Made by a program: the position numbers and the translations under genes. Positions 23,166 through 31,631 of a DNA stretch of 64,000 bases are shown here, piece after piece. Positions within the stretch are counted from its first letter, which is position 1. Each line of letters begins with the position of its first letter. The DNA comes from Qiania dongpingensis (lineage in GTDB: Bacteria > Bacillota > Clostridia > Lachnospirales > Lachnospiraceae). The notes beneath the pieces were generated by a model. It was given only the letters and a program-made list of their open reading frames with translations. It searched no databases and was not told the origin of the DNA. The stretch covers positions 1,426,001-1,490,000 of the forward strand of contig NZ_CP060634.1 in NCBI RefSeq assembly GCF_014337195.1, written 5' to 3'.

Positions 23166-23510
23166 CTCATTTCCCCCAAAGCCATGCCGATAATCTGTTC
23201 GTCCTATTGAACAATTTCATTAACTTTATGATACTGATTATAGGATAATTGCACAGCTTTGTCAATCGGATATACATGTAAAATAACCCTCCCGTGAAAT
23301 TTTTTTTAATAATTTTCCGGATTTCCTTTGGATTTCGTGCTTTATTACCAAATATTGTCGACATTTTTATGGAAATTCACCACCGCCCTGAAAAAAACTT
23401 TCACACTTTTAAATTATTTTAGCTTATAATAACAGCAAATTCCTTTGTACACTTTAAACATTTAACCGAGTAAAGCGCATGTAAAAAACTGTCGAATTCT
23501 TACAGAACTA
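23166..23510 (-). promoter_or_regulatory. AT-rich gap with consensus promoter of the RpiR/sugar transport operon
   Basis: On the minus strand TTGACA at 23265-23260, 17 bases, then TATAAT at 23242-23237. This is a perfect match to the housekeeping consensus. Downstream, the inverted pair GTTC and GAAC eight bases apart (within TTGTTCAATAGGACGAACAG) overlaps the expected start of transcription and is a candidate operator for the RpiR protein. The rest of the gap shows no gene. Confidence 0.8.
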
Positions 23511-23570
23511 ATATAAAAGGCTATACTTAACTTCTCCTCCAGAATCAGAGGAGACCGTCAAGTACAGCCT
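23511..23570 (-). terminator. Intrinsic terminator after dapL
   Basis: A long stem closing AGGCTGTACTTGAC against GTTAAGTATAGCCT, with an inner TCTCCTC/GAGGAGA stem, is followed on the minus strand by TTTTATATT. Confidence 0.85.
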
Positions 23571-23607
23571 CATGATGCAGAACGGATCCGGAACACCGGC
23601 GGCCCCT

Positions 23608-24822
23608 TTACAGAGCTTTTATCCGTTCAATGGCTTTCGCCGTGTTCTCATAAGTGCCAAACGCAGTCAGCCGGAAGTATCCTTCTCCGCTGGGTCCAAA
23701 GCCGGATCCTGGCGTCCCCACCACGTTTGCTCTCTCCAGCAGGAAATCAAAAAACTCCCAGGATGTCATCTTCTCTGGAGTCTTAAGCCAGATATAAGGA
23801 GCGTTCACACCTCCTGATACCGTATAGCCGGCGGATTTAAGCCCTTCGTAGATGACCTTCGCGTTGTTCATGTAATAAGCCACCTGCGCTTTCAGCTGCT
23901 TCTTTCCTTCCGCTGAATACACGGCCTCCCCCGCTCTTTGTACGATATAAGGAGCGCCATTATATTTAGTCCCATGCCGTCTGGCCCACAGGGCATGAAG
24001 GGAAACATCCCCGCATTTAAGCTCTTTCGGAATCACGGTATACCCGAGGCGGACACCTGTAAAGCCGGCGTTTTTAGAAAAGCTTTTCAGCTCAATGGCA
24101 CAGGTCCTGGCGCCTTCACATTCATATATCGAATGAGGCACGTCGTCTTCTGCGATATAGGCCTCATATGCCGCATCGTAAATGATCACAGCGCCGGATT
24201 GATTGGCATAGTCCACCCATTCCTGAAGCCGGTCCTTCGTGATCGTGGAACCGGTAGGGTTATTGGGAAAGCAAAGGTAGATGATGTCCGGTGTCTCAGC
24301 GGGCAGATCGGGAGAAAAGCCGTTCTCCATCGTACAGGGCATGTAGATCACATCGCTCCACATTCCAGTGTCCGGATTATAGGTCCCTGTCCGTCCTGCC
24401 ATGACATTGGTATCCACATAAACAGGATATACCGGATCGCAGACCGCAATCTTATTGTCCACGCTGAAAATTTCCTGGATATTCCCGGAATCACATTTTG
24501 CGCCGTCGCTGACGAATATCTCATCTGCCGCGATCTCACATCCTCTGGCTTTATAATCGCATTCCGAAATCGCATTCCGCAGGAATTCATATCCGAGATC
24601 CGGAGCATATCCGCGAAAGCTCTCCTGAACCCCCATCTCATCCACAGCTTTATGCATAGCCTGAATGATGGCAGGCGCGATCGGCTGCGTGACATCGCCG
24701 ATCCCCAGCCGGATGATCTCTCTGTCCGGATTGGCCTCCGAATACTCTCTGACCTTCTTTCCAATGGTGGAGAACAGATAGCTCCCCGGCAGCTTCAGAT
24801 AATTTTCATTGATCTTGTACAT
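23608..24822 (-). CDS. dapL: LL-diaminopimelate aminotransferase
   Basis: PLP enzyme that converts tetrahydrodipicolinate directly to LL-diaminopimelate in one step of the lysine and peptidoglycan pathway. The 404-residue chain begins [20 protein letters not shown] and has [57 protein letters not shown], and the PLP lysine in [18 protein letters not shown]. These are diagnostic of DapL rather than general class I aminotransferases. The GGAGG site is eight bases before the ATG. It lies downstream of dapF, the next enzyme of the same pathway, and ends at a strong terminator. Confidence 0.96.
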   Translation of the reverse strand: MYKINENYLKLPGSYLFSTIGKKVREYSEANPDREIIRLGIGDVTQPIAPAIIQAMHKAVDEMGVQESFRGYAPDLGYEFLRNAISECDYKARGCEIAADEIFVSDGAKCDSGNIQEIFSVDNKIAVCDPVYPVYVDTNVMAGRTGTYNPDTGMWSDVIYMPCTMENGFSPDLPAETPDIIYLCFPNNPTGSTITKDRLQEWVDYANQSGAVIIYDAAYEAYIAEDDVPHSIYECEGARTCAIELKSFSKNAGFTGVRLGYTVIPKELKCGDVSLHALWARRHGTKYNGAPYIVQRAGEAVYSAEGKKQLKAQVAYYMNNAKVIYEGLKSAGYTVSGGVNAPYIWLKTPEKMTSWEFFDFLLERANVVGTPGSGFGPSGEGYFRLTAFGTYENTAKAIERIKAL

Positions 24823-24848
24823 AATTCACATCCTCCGTTTATTCTGTC

Positions 24849-25661
24849 CTAGTTTTTCAAAAAGTCTTTAAGTGAGATCTCGCCGCGGAACACCTCCGCC
24901 GCGGGGCCTGTCATGACCATCGGCCCTCCCGGGTTCGCCCAGGTGATATCCAGGCGGCCTCCCGTCAGGTGCATCACGACCTTCCGCTTCACAAGCCCCA
25001 TGGATATGGCGGCCGCACAGGCCGCACAGGCCCCTGTACCGCATGCCATGGTCTCGCCGGTGCCTCGTTCCCAAACCCTCAGCCTGATATTCTGGGCGTC
25101 CAGCACCTGGGCAAATTCCACATTTGTCCGGTCAGGAAACCTCTCATGTCGTTCCAGGAGCGGTCCCAGATCCATAAGGTCCAGGCTTTCCACGTCTGTA
25201 TAGAAAAGGACCGCATGGGGATTTCCCATGTTCACCGGAGTGAAAGAAAAACTCCTGCCTCCGGCTTCCAGCACCTCTCGTTTCTCCACCACAGGAATTC
25301 CCATCTCCACATCCACCAGATTTATTTTTCCATTTCTGGTCCTGCAAAAAAGCCTCCGTATCCCGCTGTCAGTCTCAATGTTCATACGGGGGGACTGCAC
25401 CCGTCCGCTCTCGTACACATATTTTGCCACGCACCGGATTCCATTGCCGCACATCGCGCCTCTGGAACCGTCCGCATTGTACATCACCATCCGGCAGTCG
25501 GCCTTTTCCGACGGCTGAATCAAGATCAGCCCGTCGGCCCCGATGCCAAAGTGCCTGTCGCTGACCGCTTTCGCCACCAGAGCAGGCGCCTCAATGCTTT
25601 CCTCATAACAGTTTACATATACATAGTCATTGCCAAGACCGTGCATCTTCGTAAACCGCAA
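24849..25661 (-). CDS. dapF: Diaminopimelate epimerase
   Basis: Cofactor-independent epimerase that turns LL- into meso-diaminopimelate. The 270-residue protein has both catalytic cysteines in family motifs: GSRGAMCGNGIRCVAKYVYE (first) and RGTGETMACGTGACACAAAI-type sequence (second). The TTG start at 25661 is chosen because it gives the conserved opening MRFTKMHGLGNDYVYV and has GGTGG upstream; starting at the inner ATG would cut this. It follows the ANTAR regulator gene by 22 bases and precedes dapL by 26 bases, so the two lysine genes appear cotranscribed with the glutamine synthetase group. Confidence 0.96.
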   Translation of the reverse strand: MRFTKMHGLGNDYVYVNCYEESIEAPALVAKAVSDRHFGIGADGLILIQPSEKADCRMVMYNADGSRGAMCGNGIRCVAKYVYESGRVQSPRMNIETDSGIRRLFCRTRNGKINLVDVEMGIPVVEKREVLEAGGRSFSFTPVNMGNPHAVLFYTDVESLDLMDLGPLLERHERFPDRTNVEFAQVLDAQNIRLRVWERGTGETMACGTGACAACAAAISMGLVKRKVVMHLTGGRLDITWANPGGPMVMTGPAAEVFRGEISLKDFLKN

Positions 25662-25683
25662 TCCATACCACCTTTCCAGCCCA

Positions 25684-26232
25684 TCACTGTTTCATAATGC
25701 TTAGGATCATCTGAGCGGTTTCCGCCATATTGGTGCCGCTGTCCATGCTGCATTTTTGTATGTAGCGATGCGCTTCCGTTTCTGTCATATTATTGCGCTC
25801 CATCAGGACCTCTTTTGCTTTCAGGATAGCCTCTTTGTCTTCTGCGCTTCTCTGCCTCGGGCGCTCTTTCAGTTTTCTGCGCCTTCTTACCAGTGCTTCC
25901 TCCATCATGGCCAGGGTGTCAATGAGATCATGAAGGCGGAGCGGCATGCTGACACACACCAGATTGTCGGCTGTGCATTCTCCCCAGTACTGCTGGGACG
26001 CCACCAATAGCATCTGAAAACCATCCGGGAGATAATCGTGAAGCTCTGCATATCTCATGTCCGCAAACCGGTATCCGCATACCACTACCCCGTCATCCAG
26101 GCTGTCCGCATAGTTCAGGACCTGAGCGCCCGTGGTACAGACAGCCGTGACGTTGAAACCATTCCGGGTCAGGATATTCCGGACGTTCTTCGCATCCTCC
26201 GCCTTGGGAAAGACCACTATAATATTAGCCAC
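25684..26232 (-). CDS. ANTAR-domain response regulator / RNA antiterminator
   Basis: A 182-residue protein with a receiver-like N-terminal domain (about 1-115) and a C-terminal ANTAR domain (about 125-180: ILKAKEVLMERNNMTETEAH, then RYIQKCSMD and AETAQMILSIM). ANTAR proteins bind paired RNA hairpins and prevent transcription termination. The receiver part lacks a clear acidic phosphorylation pocket (VVVCGYRFADMRYAEL where an Asp would be expected), so it may not be phosphorylated. It is encoded directly behind glnA, a common pairing in Clostridia, and the glnA leader carries a terminator. The start is GTG at 26232 with GGAGGTG upstream. Confidence 0.9.
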   Translation of the reverse strand: MANIIVVFPKAEDAKNVRNILTRNGFNVTAVCTTGAQVLNYADSLDDGVVVCGYRFADMRYAELHDYLPDGFQMLLVASQQYWGECTADNLVCVSMPLRLHDLIDTLAMMEEALVRRRRKLKERPRQRSAEDKEAILKAKEVLMERNNMTETEAHRYIQKCSMDSGTNMAETAQMILSIMKQ

Positions 26233-26270
26233 GCTGTCACCTCCAAGTCAACTTATGGGTCTGATCTGAT

Positions 26271-27611
26271 CTAATAACGGTTCAGGTACTCCTTGATCTC
26301 CCATTCAGTCACTTGTCTGCGATATGTGTTCCATTCCTGTCTCTTGGCACGGATATACTGTCCTGCGACTGCCTCTCCTATCACTTCTACAATAAACTTG
26401 TCATCCTCCAGCGCGTTTATCGCATCGCACATGTTTTTAGGAAGCCGTTCGATGTCCAGATTCCTTCGCTCTTCATCCGTCCAGGCGGATACGTTGGTAT
26501 CCACGCTTGGAGCAAGCTCCAGCTTCTCCTCGATTCCCTGAAGCCCTGCCGCCAGACAGGCGGCAAACGCCAGATACGGATTGGCGGTCGGGTCAGGGGA
26601 GCGCAGCTCCAGCTTCGCATGTGTTCCGATGACCGACGGCACACGGAGAAGGGCAAAGGTGGTCTCAGCGGACCAGGTGGCGTATACCGGCGCCTCAAAT
26701 CCGGGGGTAAGACGTTTATAAGAGTTGACAAGAGGATTGGTAAGCGCCGTAATGGCGCCGATGTGTCTCAGGATGCCTGCCATGAAACAGCGTGCGGTCC
26801 CACTGATTTTATATGCATCGTCCTCATCATAAAATACATCATTTCCTTTTTCATCCCAGAGGGACATGTTGATATGCATCCCCGACCCGTCCACATCTGA
26901 TTTCGGCTTCGGCATGAAGGTGGCATGAAGACCGTGCCGCTTTGCTATGGACTTTACCGTCATCTTAAAGGTGAGCAGATTGTCCGCCGTATTCAGGACA
27001 TCGCTGTATTTAAAGTCCACCTCATGCTGGCCGGGCGCTTTCTCATGATGGGAAGATTTCACTTCAAATCCCATCTCCTCCAGATTTAGTACAATATCGC
27101 GCCGCACATTTTCGGCAAAATCCACCGGGCCGACGTCGAAATATCCGGCGTGCTCATGAGTGACGGTAGTCGGCATCCCTCCGTCGTCAATGTGGAACAA
27201 AAAGAATTCACACTCCGGCTCCACCTTAAAGACATACCCCATCTTCCTCGCCTTTTCCACGACCCGCTTAAGGACCATACGGGTATCCGCCGCATATGGG
27301 GTACCGTCGGCATTGTAGACATTGCAGATCAGGCGGGCTACCTTCCCCTGCTGAGGACGCCAGGGAAAAATCTCAAATGTGTTCAGATCCGGTGAAAGGA
27401 ACAGATCTGTTTTTGACAGCTCTCCATATCCGTTTATTGATACGCCGTCAAAGCTGCATTCATTGTTCAGGGCCTTCTCCAGCTGGCTGGCTGTGATCGC
27501 CATATTTTTCAGTACGCCGAAGATATCCGGGAACTGAAGGCGGACAAACTCCACATCCTCTTCCTCTGCCATGCGGAGGATATCCTCTTTGCTATATCTG
27601 TTTTCACTCAT
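26271..27611 (-). CDS. glnA: Glutamine synthetase type I (GSI-alpha like)
   Basis: Makes glutamine from glutamate, ammonia and ATP; supplies the amide donor for GatCAB, glmS and others. The 446-residue size matches the alpha subtype without the adenylylation insert. Landmarks: FVRLQFPDIFGVLKN and the beta-grasp at the N-terminus, FDGVSINGYGELSKTDLFL, the catalytic EPECEFFLF, HHEKAPGQHEVDFKYSDVL, FMPKPKSDVDGSGMHINMSL, and NPLVNSYKRLTPGFEAPVY. No Tyr adenylylation loop is apparent. AGGAG precedes the ATG. Its leader carries a promoter and a terminator-type hairpin, and the ANTAR regulator follows 38 bases downstream, indicating control by antitermination. Confidence 0.97.
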   Translation of the reverse strand: MSENRYSKEDILRMAEEEDVEFVRLQFPDIFGVLKNMAITASQLEKALNNECSFDGVSINGYGELSKTDLFLSPDLNTFEIFPWRPQQGKVARLICNVYNADGTPYAADTRMVLKRVVEKARKMGYVFKVEPECEFFLFHIDDGGMPTTVTHEHAGYFDVGPVDFAENVRRDIVLNLEEMGFEVKSSHHEKAPGQHEVDFKYSDVLNTADNLLTFKMTVKSIAKRHGLHATFMPKPKSDVDGSGMHINMSLWDEKGNDVFYDEDDAYKISGTARCFMAGILRHIGAITALTNPLVNSYKRLTPGFEAPVYATWSAETTFALLRVPSVIGTHAKLELRSPDPTANPYLAFAACLAAGLQGIEEKLELAPSVDTNVSAWTDEERRNLDIERLPKNMCDAINALEDDKFIVEVIGEAVAGQYIRAKRQEWNTYRRQVTEWEIKEYLNRY

Positions 27612-27633
27612 ATGACACCGCTCCTTTTTTATA

Positions 27634-27672
27634 CTAAAAACGGGCGTACTCCTTCATATAGAAGAAACGCCC
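27634..27672 (-). terminator. Terminator/attenuator hairpin in the glnA leader
   Basis: On the minus strand GGGCGT (27672-27667) pairs with ACGCCC (27647-27642), with an inner CTTC/GAAG helix, followed by GTTTTT. It lies between the predicted glnA transcription start and the glnA ribosome site, so it can act on glnA as an attenuator and on hisC read-through as a terminator. Confidence 0.75.
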
Positions 27673-27685
27673 TTGTTCTCCTTAA

Positions 27686-27714
27686 ATGATAACAGGGCAT
27701 TTCCTATTTGTCAA
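27686..27714 (-). promoter_or_regulatory. Promoter of glnA
   Basis: TTGACA at 27714-27709, 17 bases, TATCAT at 27691-27686 on the minus strand. The -35 overlaps the stop codon of hisC. The expected transcript would begin near 27679, only a few bases before the attenuator stem. Confidence 0.7.
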
Positions 27715-28769
27715 CGCTGCAGATATCTTTCAAGGAAATCAAAAAGTATGTCCATCTGTTCATCCGTACCGATGGTGATCCGCAGATACTGGTCGATCCT
27801 CGGCGCGTCAAAATACCTTACATAGATGTCTTCCTTTTTCAATGCCTCAAATAACTTCCTCGCATCGGCGCCAGGATGTCTGGCAAATATAAAGTTTGCG
27901 CTCGGCTCGGGATAGACGAACCCCAGGCGGGACAGGCGTTCCTTTGACCGTTCTCTCGTGGCCTTAATCTTACCGATGACCTCCTGAAAATAATCCTCCG
28001 CTTTAACGGCTTCCGTCCCCAGGCAGAGGGAGGTCTGGTTCATCGTATAAGAGTTAAAGGAATACTTTACGTCGTTCAGCGCCTTTATCAGCGTCTTGTT
28101 CCCCATCGCATAGCCAATCCGCATGCCGGCCATGGAACGGGATTTGGAAAAGGTCTGGACGACCAGAAGGTTCTCATATTTGGAGAGCAGCCCGAGAGCA
28201 GATTCTCCGCCAAAATCTATATACGCCTCATCCACGATCACAACCACATCCTGGTTGTGGGCAATGATGTCCTCCACGTCGCCGATTTCCATGGCAAGGG
28301 ACGTAGGAGCATTGGGATTCGGGAAGATCACTCCGCCGTTCTCCTTATAATAATCTTCCTTCCGGATCCGGAATTCTTCATCCAAGGCCGGCCTCTCATA
28401 TGGAATTCTGTACAGATCTGCCCACACACTGTAAAAAGAATAGGAAATGTCGGGAAACAGGATCGGTTTCTCAGAATTAAAAAAAGTAAGAAACGCCATT
28501 GCCAGAACGTCATCGGAACCGACTCCCACAAATACCTGGTCGGAATCCAGACCGTACCTCTCCGCCAGGGCATCCGCCAAGACAGCCGCCGATGGGTCTG
28601 GATAAAGCCGAAGCTCCCCCGTTTCGAAGCTCCTCGCCGCCCTCCGCACTGCCGGAGCCGGGTCATAAGGGTTCTCATTGGTGTTCAGCTTGATCATCCG
28701 CTCTTTTTTCGGCTGTTCACCGGGCACATATGGTACTACTTTTCTGATATTTGCTTCCCAGGGTCTCAT
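27711..28769 (-). CDS. hisC: Histidinol-phosphate aminotransferase
   Basis: PLP-dependent enzyme of histidine synthesis. The 352-residue protein has the HisC pattern: IKLNTNENPYDPAPAVRRAA, VGVGSDDVLAMAFLTFF, NPNAPTSLAM, VVIVDEAYIDFGGESALGLL, and the PLP lysine in VVQTFSKSRSMAGMRIGYAM. No other his genes are nearby, so it may also serve aromatic amino acid transamination, as some HisC homologues do. Its ATG follows the VanZ-like stop by one base (TAACATG), with GGAAGAGG as ribosome site, so it belongs to the glmM-vanZ-hisC unit. The stop region overlaps the glnA promoter. Confidence 0.93.
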   Translation of the reverse strand: MRPWEANIRKVVPYVPGEQPKKERMIKLNTNENPYDPAPAVRRAARSFETGELRLYPDPSAAVLADALAERYGLDSDQVFVGVGSDDVLAMAFLTFFNSEKPILFPDISYSFYSVWADLYRIPYERPALDEEFRIRKEDYYKENGGVIFPNPNAPTSLAMEIGDVEDIIAHNQDVVVIVDEAYIDFGGESALGLLSKYENLLVVQTFSKSRSMAGMRIGYAMGNKTLIKALNDVKYSFNSYTMNQTSLCLGTEAVKAEDYFQEVIGKIKATRERSKERLSRLGFVYPEPSANFIFARHPGADARKLFEALKKEDIYVRYFDAPRIDQYLRITIGTDEQMDILFDFLERYLQR

Positions 28770-28770
28770 G

Positions 28771-29253
28771 TTATCCTCTTCCTTTTTTCGTTAGATCCTT
28801 CCAGTCAATCTGCTCCTGTGTCTTTCTCCGCCGCTTCTCTTTCATCCAGACAGCCCAGAAAAACAAAGCTGCTCCCAGGGCCGCCCCCGCTCCGTCTATC
28901 AGCACGTCGCGGACTGCCGGCGTCCGGCCTCCGGAGAACATCTGATGAAATTCATCGGTCGCTGCATACAGAATAGAAAAAAGCCATGCTGCTACTCCCT
29001 GCTTTCGCCTCCCCATGGATGGAAATGTGGAAAAGAGCCCGGACAAAAGAACGGCCAGGACTGCATATTCCGCCATATGGGCCCCTTTTCGTATCAGCCA
29101 TTCCGGCAGATGAAGAGCCGACGACACGGTAATGCTGATCGACCCGGAGGCTTCTCCGTCCTGAACGGAAAACGTAAAAATAACCAGCATCCAAAGTATC
29201 GACAGCGCCAGAAAGATCCAGCGCCTGCCGGATGAGCTTCTCCTATGCTTCAT
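28771..29253 (-). CDS. VanZ-like family membrane protein
   Basis: A 160-residue membrane protein with about four helices. The VanZ-like signature is present: RKGAHMAEYAVLAVLL (conserved Lys/His/Glu set) and ATDEFHQMFSGGRTPAVRDV followed by LIDGAGAALGA. VanZ-like proteins are widespread in Firmicutes; one member gives low-level teicoplanin resistance, but most have no known role and this copy should not be called a resistance gene. It overlaps the end of glmM by 11 bases and leads straight into hisC, implying coupled translation. The basic, Lys/Arg-rich tail is cytoplasmic. Confidence 0.85.
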   Translation of the reverse strand: MKHRRSSSGRRWIFLALSILWMLVIFTFSVQDGEASGSISITVSSALHLPEWLIRKGAHMAEYAVLAVLLSGLFSTFPSMGRRKQGVAAWLFSILYAATDEFHQMFSGGRTPAVRDVLIDGAGAALGAALFFWAVWMKEKRRRKTQEQIDWKDLTKKGRG

Positions 29254-30592
29254 GTCCCTTTGCCTTTATGACTTCGAGTACATCCGAAACATATTTTTCG
29301 CACAGTTCATCTGTCTTCGCTTCCACCATGACACGAATTAACGGCTCTGTCCCACTCTCCCGGACCAATATCCTACCGTCATTTCCAAGAGCGTCCGCCA
29401 CTTTTTCCACCGCTTTCTTCACATCGGCATCTTCCCTTGCTTCCGGCTTACTCTTCACCCGGATATTTTTAAGGAGCTGAGGATAGATGTCCACCGGTGA
29501 GGTCAGCTTTCCGAGCTTCTCCTTTTTTTCCAGCATCACTTCCATTAACTTCAGAGAGGTCAGAATGCCGTCTCCCGTAGAAGCATACTTGCTGAAAATG
29601 ATATGTCCGGACTGTTCGCCGCCCAGACGGTGCCCGTTGCTCACCATATTTTCGTATACGAACCGGTCGCCCACATTCGTCTTCTCATAACGGATACCCG
29701 CAATATCCAGCGCTTTATAAAGGCCAATGTTGGACATGACCGTCGTCACCACCGTATTCGTATCCAGCATTCCCCTCTCCTTCATATACAGGCCGCAGAT
29801 ATAAAGGATCAGGTCTCCGTCCACTACGCGTCCGTTTTCATCCACCGCGATACACCGGTCGGCATCTCCGTCATAGGCAAATCCCACATCCAGCTGGTTC
29901 TCCACCACATACTCCTGCAGGACCTCAATATGAGTGGAACCGCAGTTCAGGTTAATGTTCGTGCCGTCCGGCTCATTGTTTATCACATACGTCTTGGCGC
30001 CCAGCGCGTCAAAAACGTTCTTGGCTATGGAAAATGCGCTGCCGTTGGAACAGTCCAGGCCCACCTTCATGCCTTTATAGGAGCGTGTGGCAAGAGAGAT
30101 CAAATATCCGACATACCGGTTTCTTCCTTGAGAATAGTCCTCAGCCCTTCCGATTTCCTCCCGGACAGCAAACGGGATCTCGCCTGTCTCCCCGTCTATA
30201 TATGCCTCGATCTTATCGCTCACTTCTTCTTCCAGTTTTTCTCCTCTGCCGTTTAAGACCTTGATCCCGTTGTCATAAAAAGGATTGTGACTGGCGGAGA
30301 TCATGATGCCGCAGTCGAAGTCCTCGGTCCGCACCACATAAGACACGCTGGGAGTGGTAGTCACATGAAGCAGATAAGCGTCTGCCCCTGAGGCAGTCAG
30401 GCCCGCCACGAGAGAATATTCAAACATATAGCTGCTTCTCCTGGTATCCTTGCCGATCACCACCCGGCATTTTCTGCCGTTTTCCTGACTGTAATACCAG
30501 CCAAGAAACCGTCCTACCTTATATGCGTGTTCCACCGTCAGTACTTTATTGGCCTCTCCGCGGAAGCCATCCGTGCCAAAATACTTACCCAT
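29243..30592 (-). CDS. glmM: Phosphoglucosamine mutase
   Basis: Interconverts glucosamine-6-phosphate and glucosamine-1-phosphate for UDP-GlcNAc and peptidoglycan synthesis. The 449-residue protein shows MGKYFGTDGFRGEANKVL, the phosphoserine loop MISASHNPFYDNGIKVL, the metal loop FAYDGDADRCIAVDENG, the sugar-binding GGEQSGHIIF and the phosphate-binding ILVRESGTEPLIRVMVE. AGGAGA precedes the ATG. A 177-base gap separates it from rfbD upstream; the gap holds one hairpin and no clear promoter, so it may be cotranscribed with the rfb genes. Confidence 0.96.
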   Translation of the reverse strand: MGKYFGTDGFRGEANKVLTVEHAYKVGRFLGWYYSQENGRKCRVVIGKDTRRSSYMFEYSLVAGLTASGADAYLLHVTTTPSVSYVVRTEDFDCGIMISASHNPFYDNGIKVLNGRGEKLEEEVSDKIEAYIDGETGEIPFAVREEIGRAEDYSQGRNRYVGYLISLATRSYKGMKVGLDCSNGSAFSIAKNVFDALGAKTYVINNEPDGTNINLNCGSTHIEVLQEYVVENQLDVGFAYDGDADRCIAVDENGRVVDGDLILYICGLYMKERGMLDTNTVVTTVMSNIGLYKALDIAGIRYEKTNVGDRFVYENMVSNGHRLGGEQSGHIIFSKYASTGDGILTSLKLMEVMLEKKEKLGKLTSPVDIYPQLLKNIRVKSKPEAREDADVKKAVEKVADALGNDGRILVRESGTEPLIRVMVEAKTDELCEKYVSDVLEVIKAKGHEA

Positions 30593-30622
30593 ATCATTCT
30601 CCTATCTTCCAGTCATTTGATT

Positions 30623-30645
30623 CTCCCGGCCTTTAACGGCCGGAG
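30623..30645 (-). other. Hairpin in the rfbD-glmM gap
   Basis: CTCCCGGCC and GGCCGGAG form a stem of about eight pairs with a six-base loop. No T-run follows on the minus strand, so it is more likely an RNA-stability or processing element than an efficient terminator. The rest of this 177-base gap shows nothing I can name. Confidence 0.4.
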
Positions 30646-30769
30646 TTTCCAAGTCCCCAGGCCCATCCTCAGCGAAAAAGGCCTTTCTTAGAGCAGGAAA
30701 AGGTTCCAGGACAGCTGTCTCGAAACCTCTTCTCCATATATTCTATGGCCGCCGTCCGGCTCCTCATGC

Positions 30770-31615
30770 TTATTTTCCGAGAACCTTCAGGTATCTTTTC
30801 AGGGCATCCTGCCAGGAAGGAAGCCTTTCAAATCCATTTTCCTCCAGTTTATCCTTCGACATCCGGCTGTTCTGAGGCCTTTTCGCCTTCGCCGGGAATT
30901 CGCTGCTGCTGACCGGGGTTACTTTCACGTCCATGCCTGCCTGCCTGAATATCTCACAGGCGAACTCATACCAGCTGCAAAGTCCCTCATTGGTGGCATG
31001 GTATCTCCCGTATTTCTCTGTCTGCACCATGTCCACCAGCAGCCGGGCCAGATCATAGGTGTAGGTGGGAGAACCGATCTGGTCGTCCACTACGCTCACG
31101 GCTCCTTTTTCTTCGCCGAGGCGCAGCATGGTCTTAATGAAGTTCTTACCGTTCACTCCAAATACCCAAGCTATGCGGACGATGAAATATTTTGTCAGAT
31201 GCTTCTCCACCGCCAGCTCGCCCTCGTATTTCGCTACGCCGTATGCATTGAGCGGGTTCCTGCTGTCGTCCGGCTCCCAGGGCCTGGTGCCCTGGCCGTC
31301 AAACACGTAGTCCGTGCTGATATATATCATCTTTATATCCAGCTCTCTGCAGACCACGGCAATATTTTCCGTACCTCCGGCATTGATTCTCCGGCAGAGT
31401 TCCATATTGTCCTCCGCCGCATCCACCGCCGTATAAGCAGCGCAGTGAATCACCGCGTCCACTCCGGCTGCCGTGATGACGCGCCTCACTGCTTCCGCGT
31501 CGGTAATGTCCATCTCTTCAATGTCCACTCCAACCGCTTCTATATTCCTTTTGGCCAGCTCATTCATCACATCATAACCCAGCTGACCCTTTACGCCTGT
31601 TACCAGAACCTTCAT
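30770..31615 (-). CDS. rfbD: dTDP-4-dehydrorhamnose reductase
   Basis: NADPH-dependent reductase of the last step to dTDP-L-rhamnose. Starting at the ATG at 31615 (GGGAGG upstream), the 281-residue protein opens with the Rossmann motif MKVLVTGVKGQLGYDVM, and has YISTDYVFDGQG and the catalytic YGVAKYEGELAVEK, with the closing region FPAKAKRPQNSRMSKDKLEE typical of RfbD. An in-frame ATG 63 bases upstream is rejected because it lies within the end of rfbB and adds a non-conserved leader. It follows rfbB and rfbA in the same direction; the 3,5-epimerase RfbC is not found in the window. Confidence 0.95.
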   Translation of the reverse strand: MKVLVTGVKGQLGYDVMNELAKRNIEAVGVDIEEMDITDAEAVRRVITAAGVDAVIHCAAYTAVDAAEDNMELCRRINAGGTENIAVVCRELDIKMIYISTDYVFDGQGTRPWEPDDSRNPLNAYGVAKYEGELAVEKHLTKYFIVRIAWVFGVNGKNFIKTMLRLGEEKGAVSVVDDQIGSPTYTYDLARLLVDMVQTEKYGRYHATNEGLCSWYEFACEIFRQAGMDVKVTPVSSSEFPAKAKRPQNSRMSKDKLEENGFERLPSWQDALKRYLKVLGK

Positions 31616-31631
31616 GTTCCTGCCTCCCCTA

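Noticed and set aside
28771..29253. Glycopeptide resistance gene (vanZ)
   Set aside because: Only the broad VanZ-like fold is present; no vanHAX context, and most such proteins have no resistance role.
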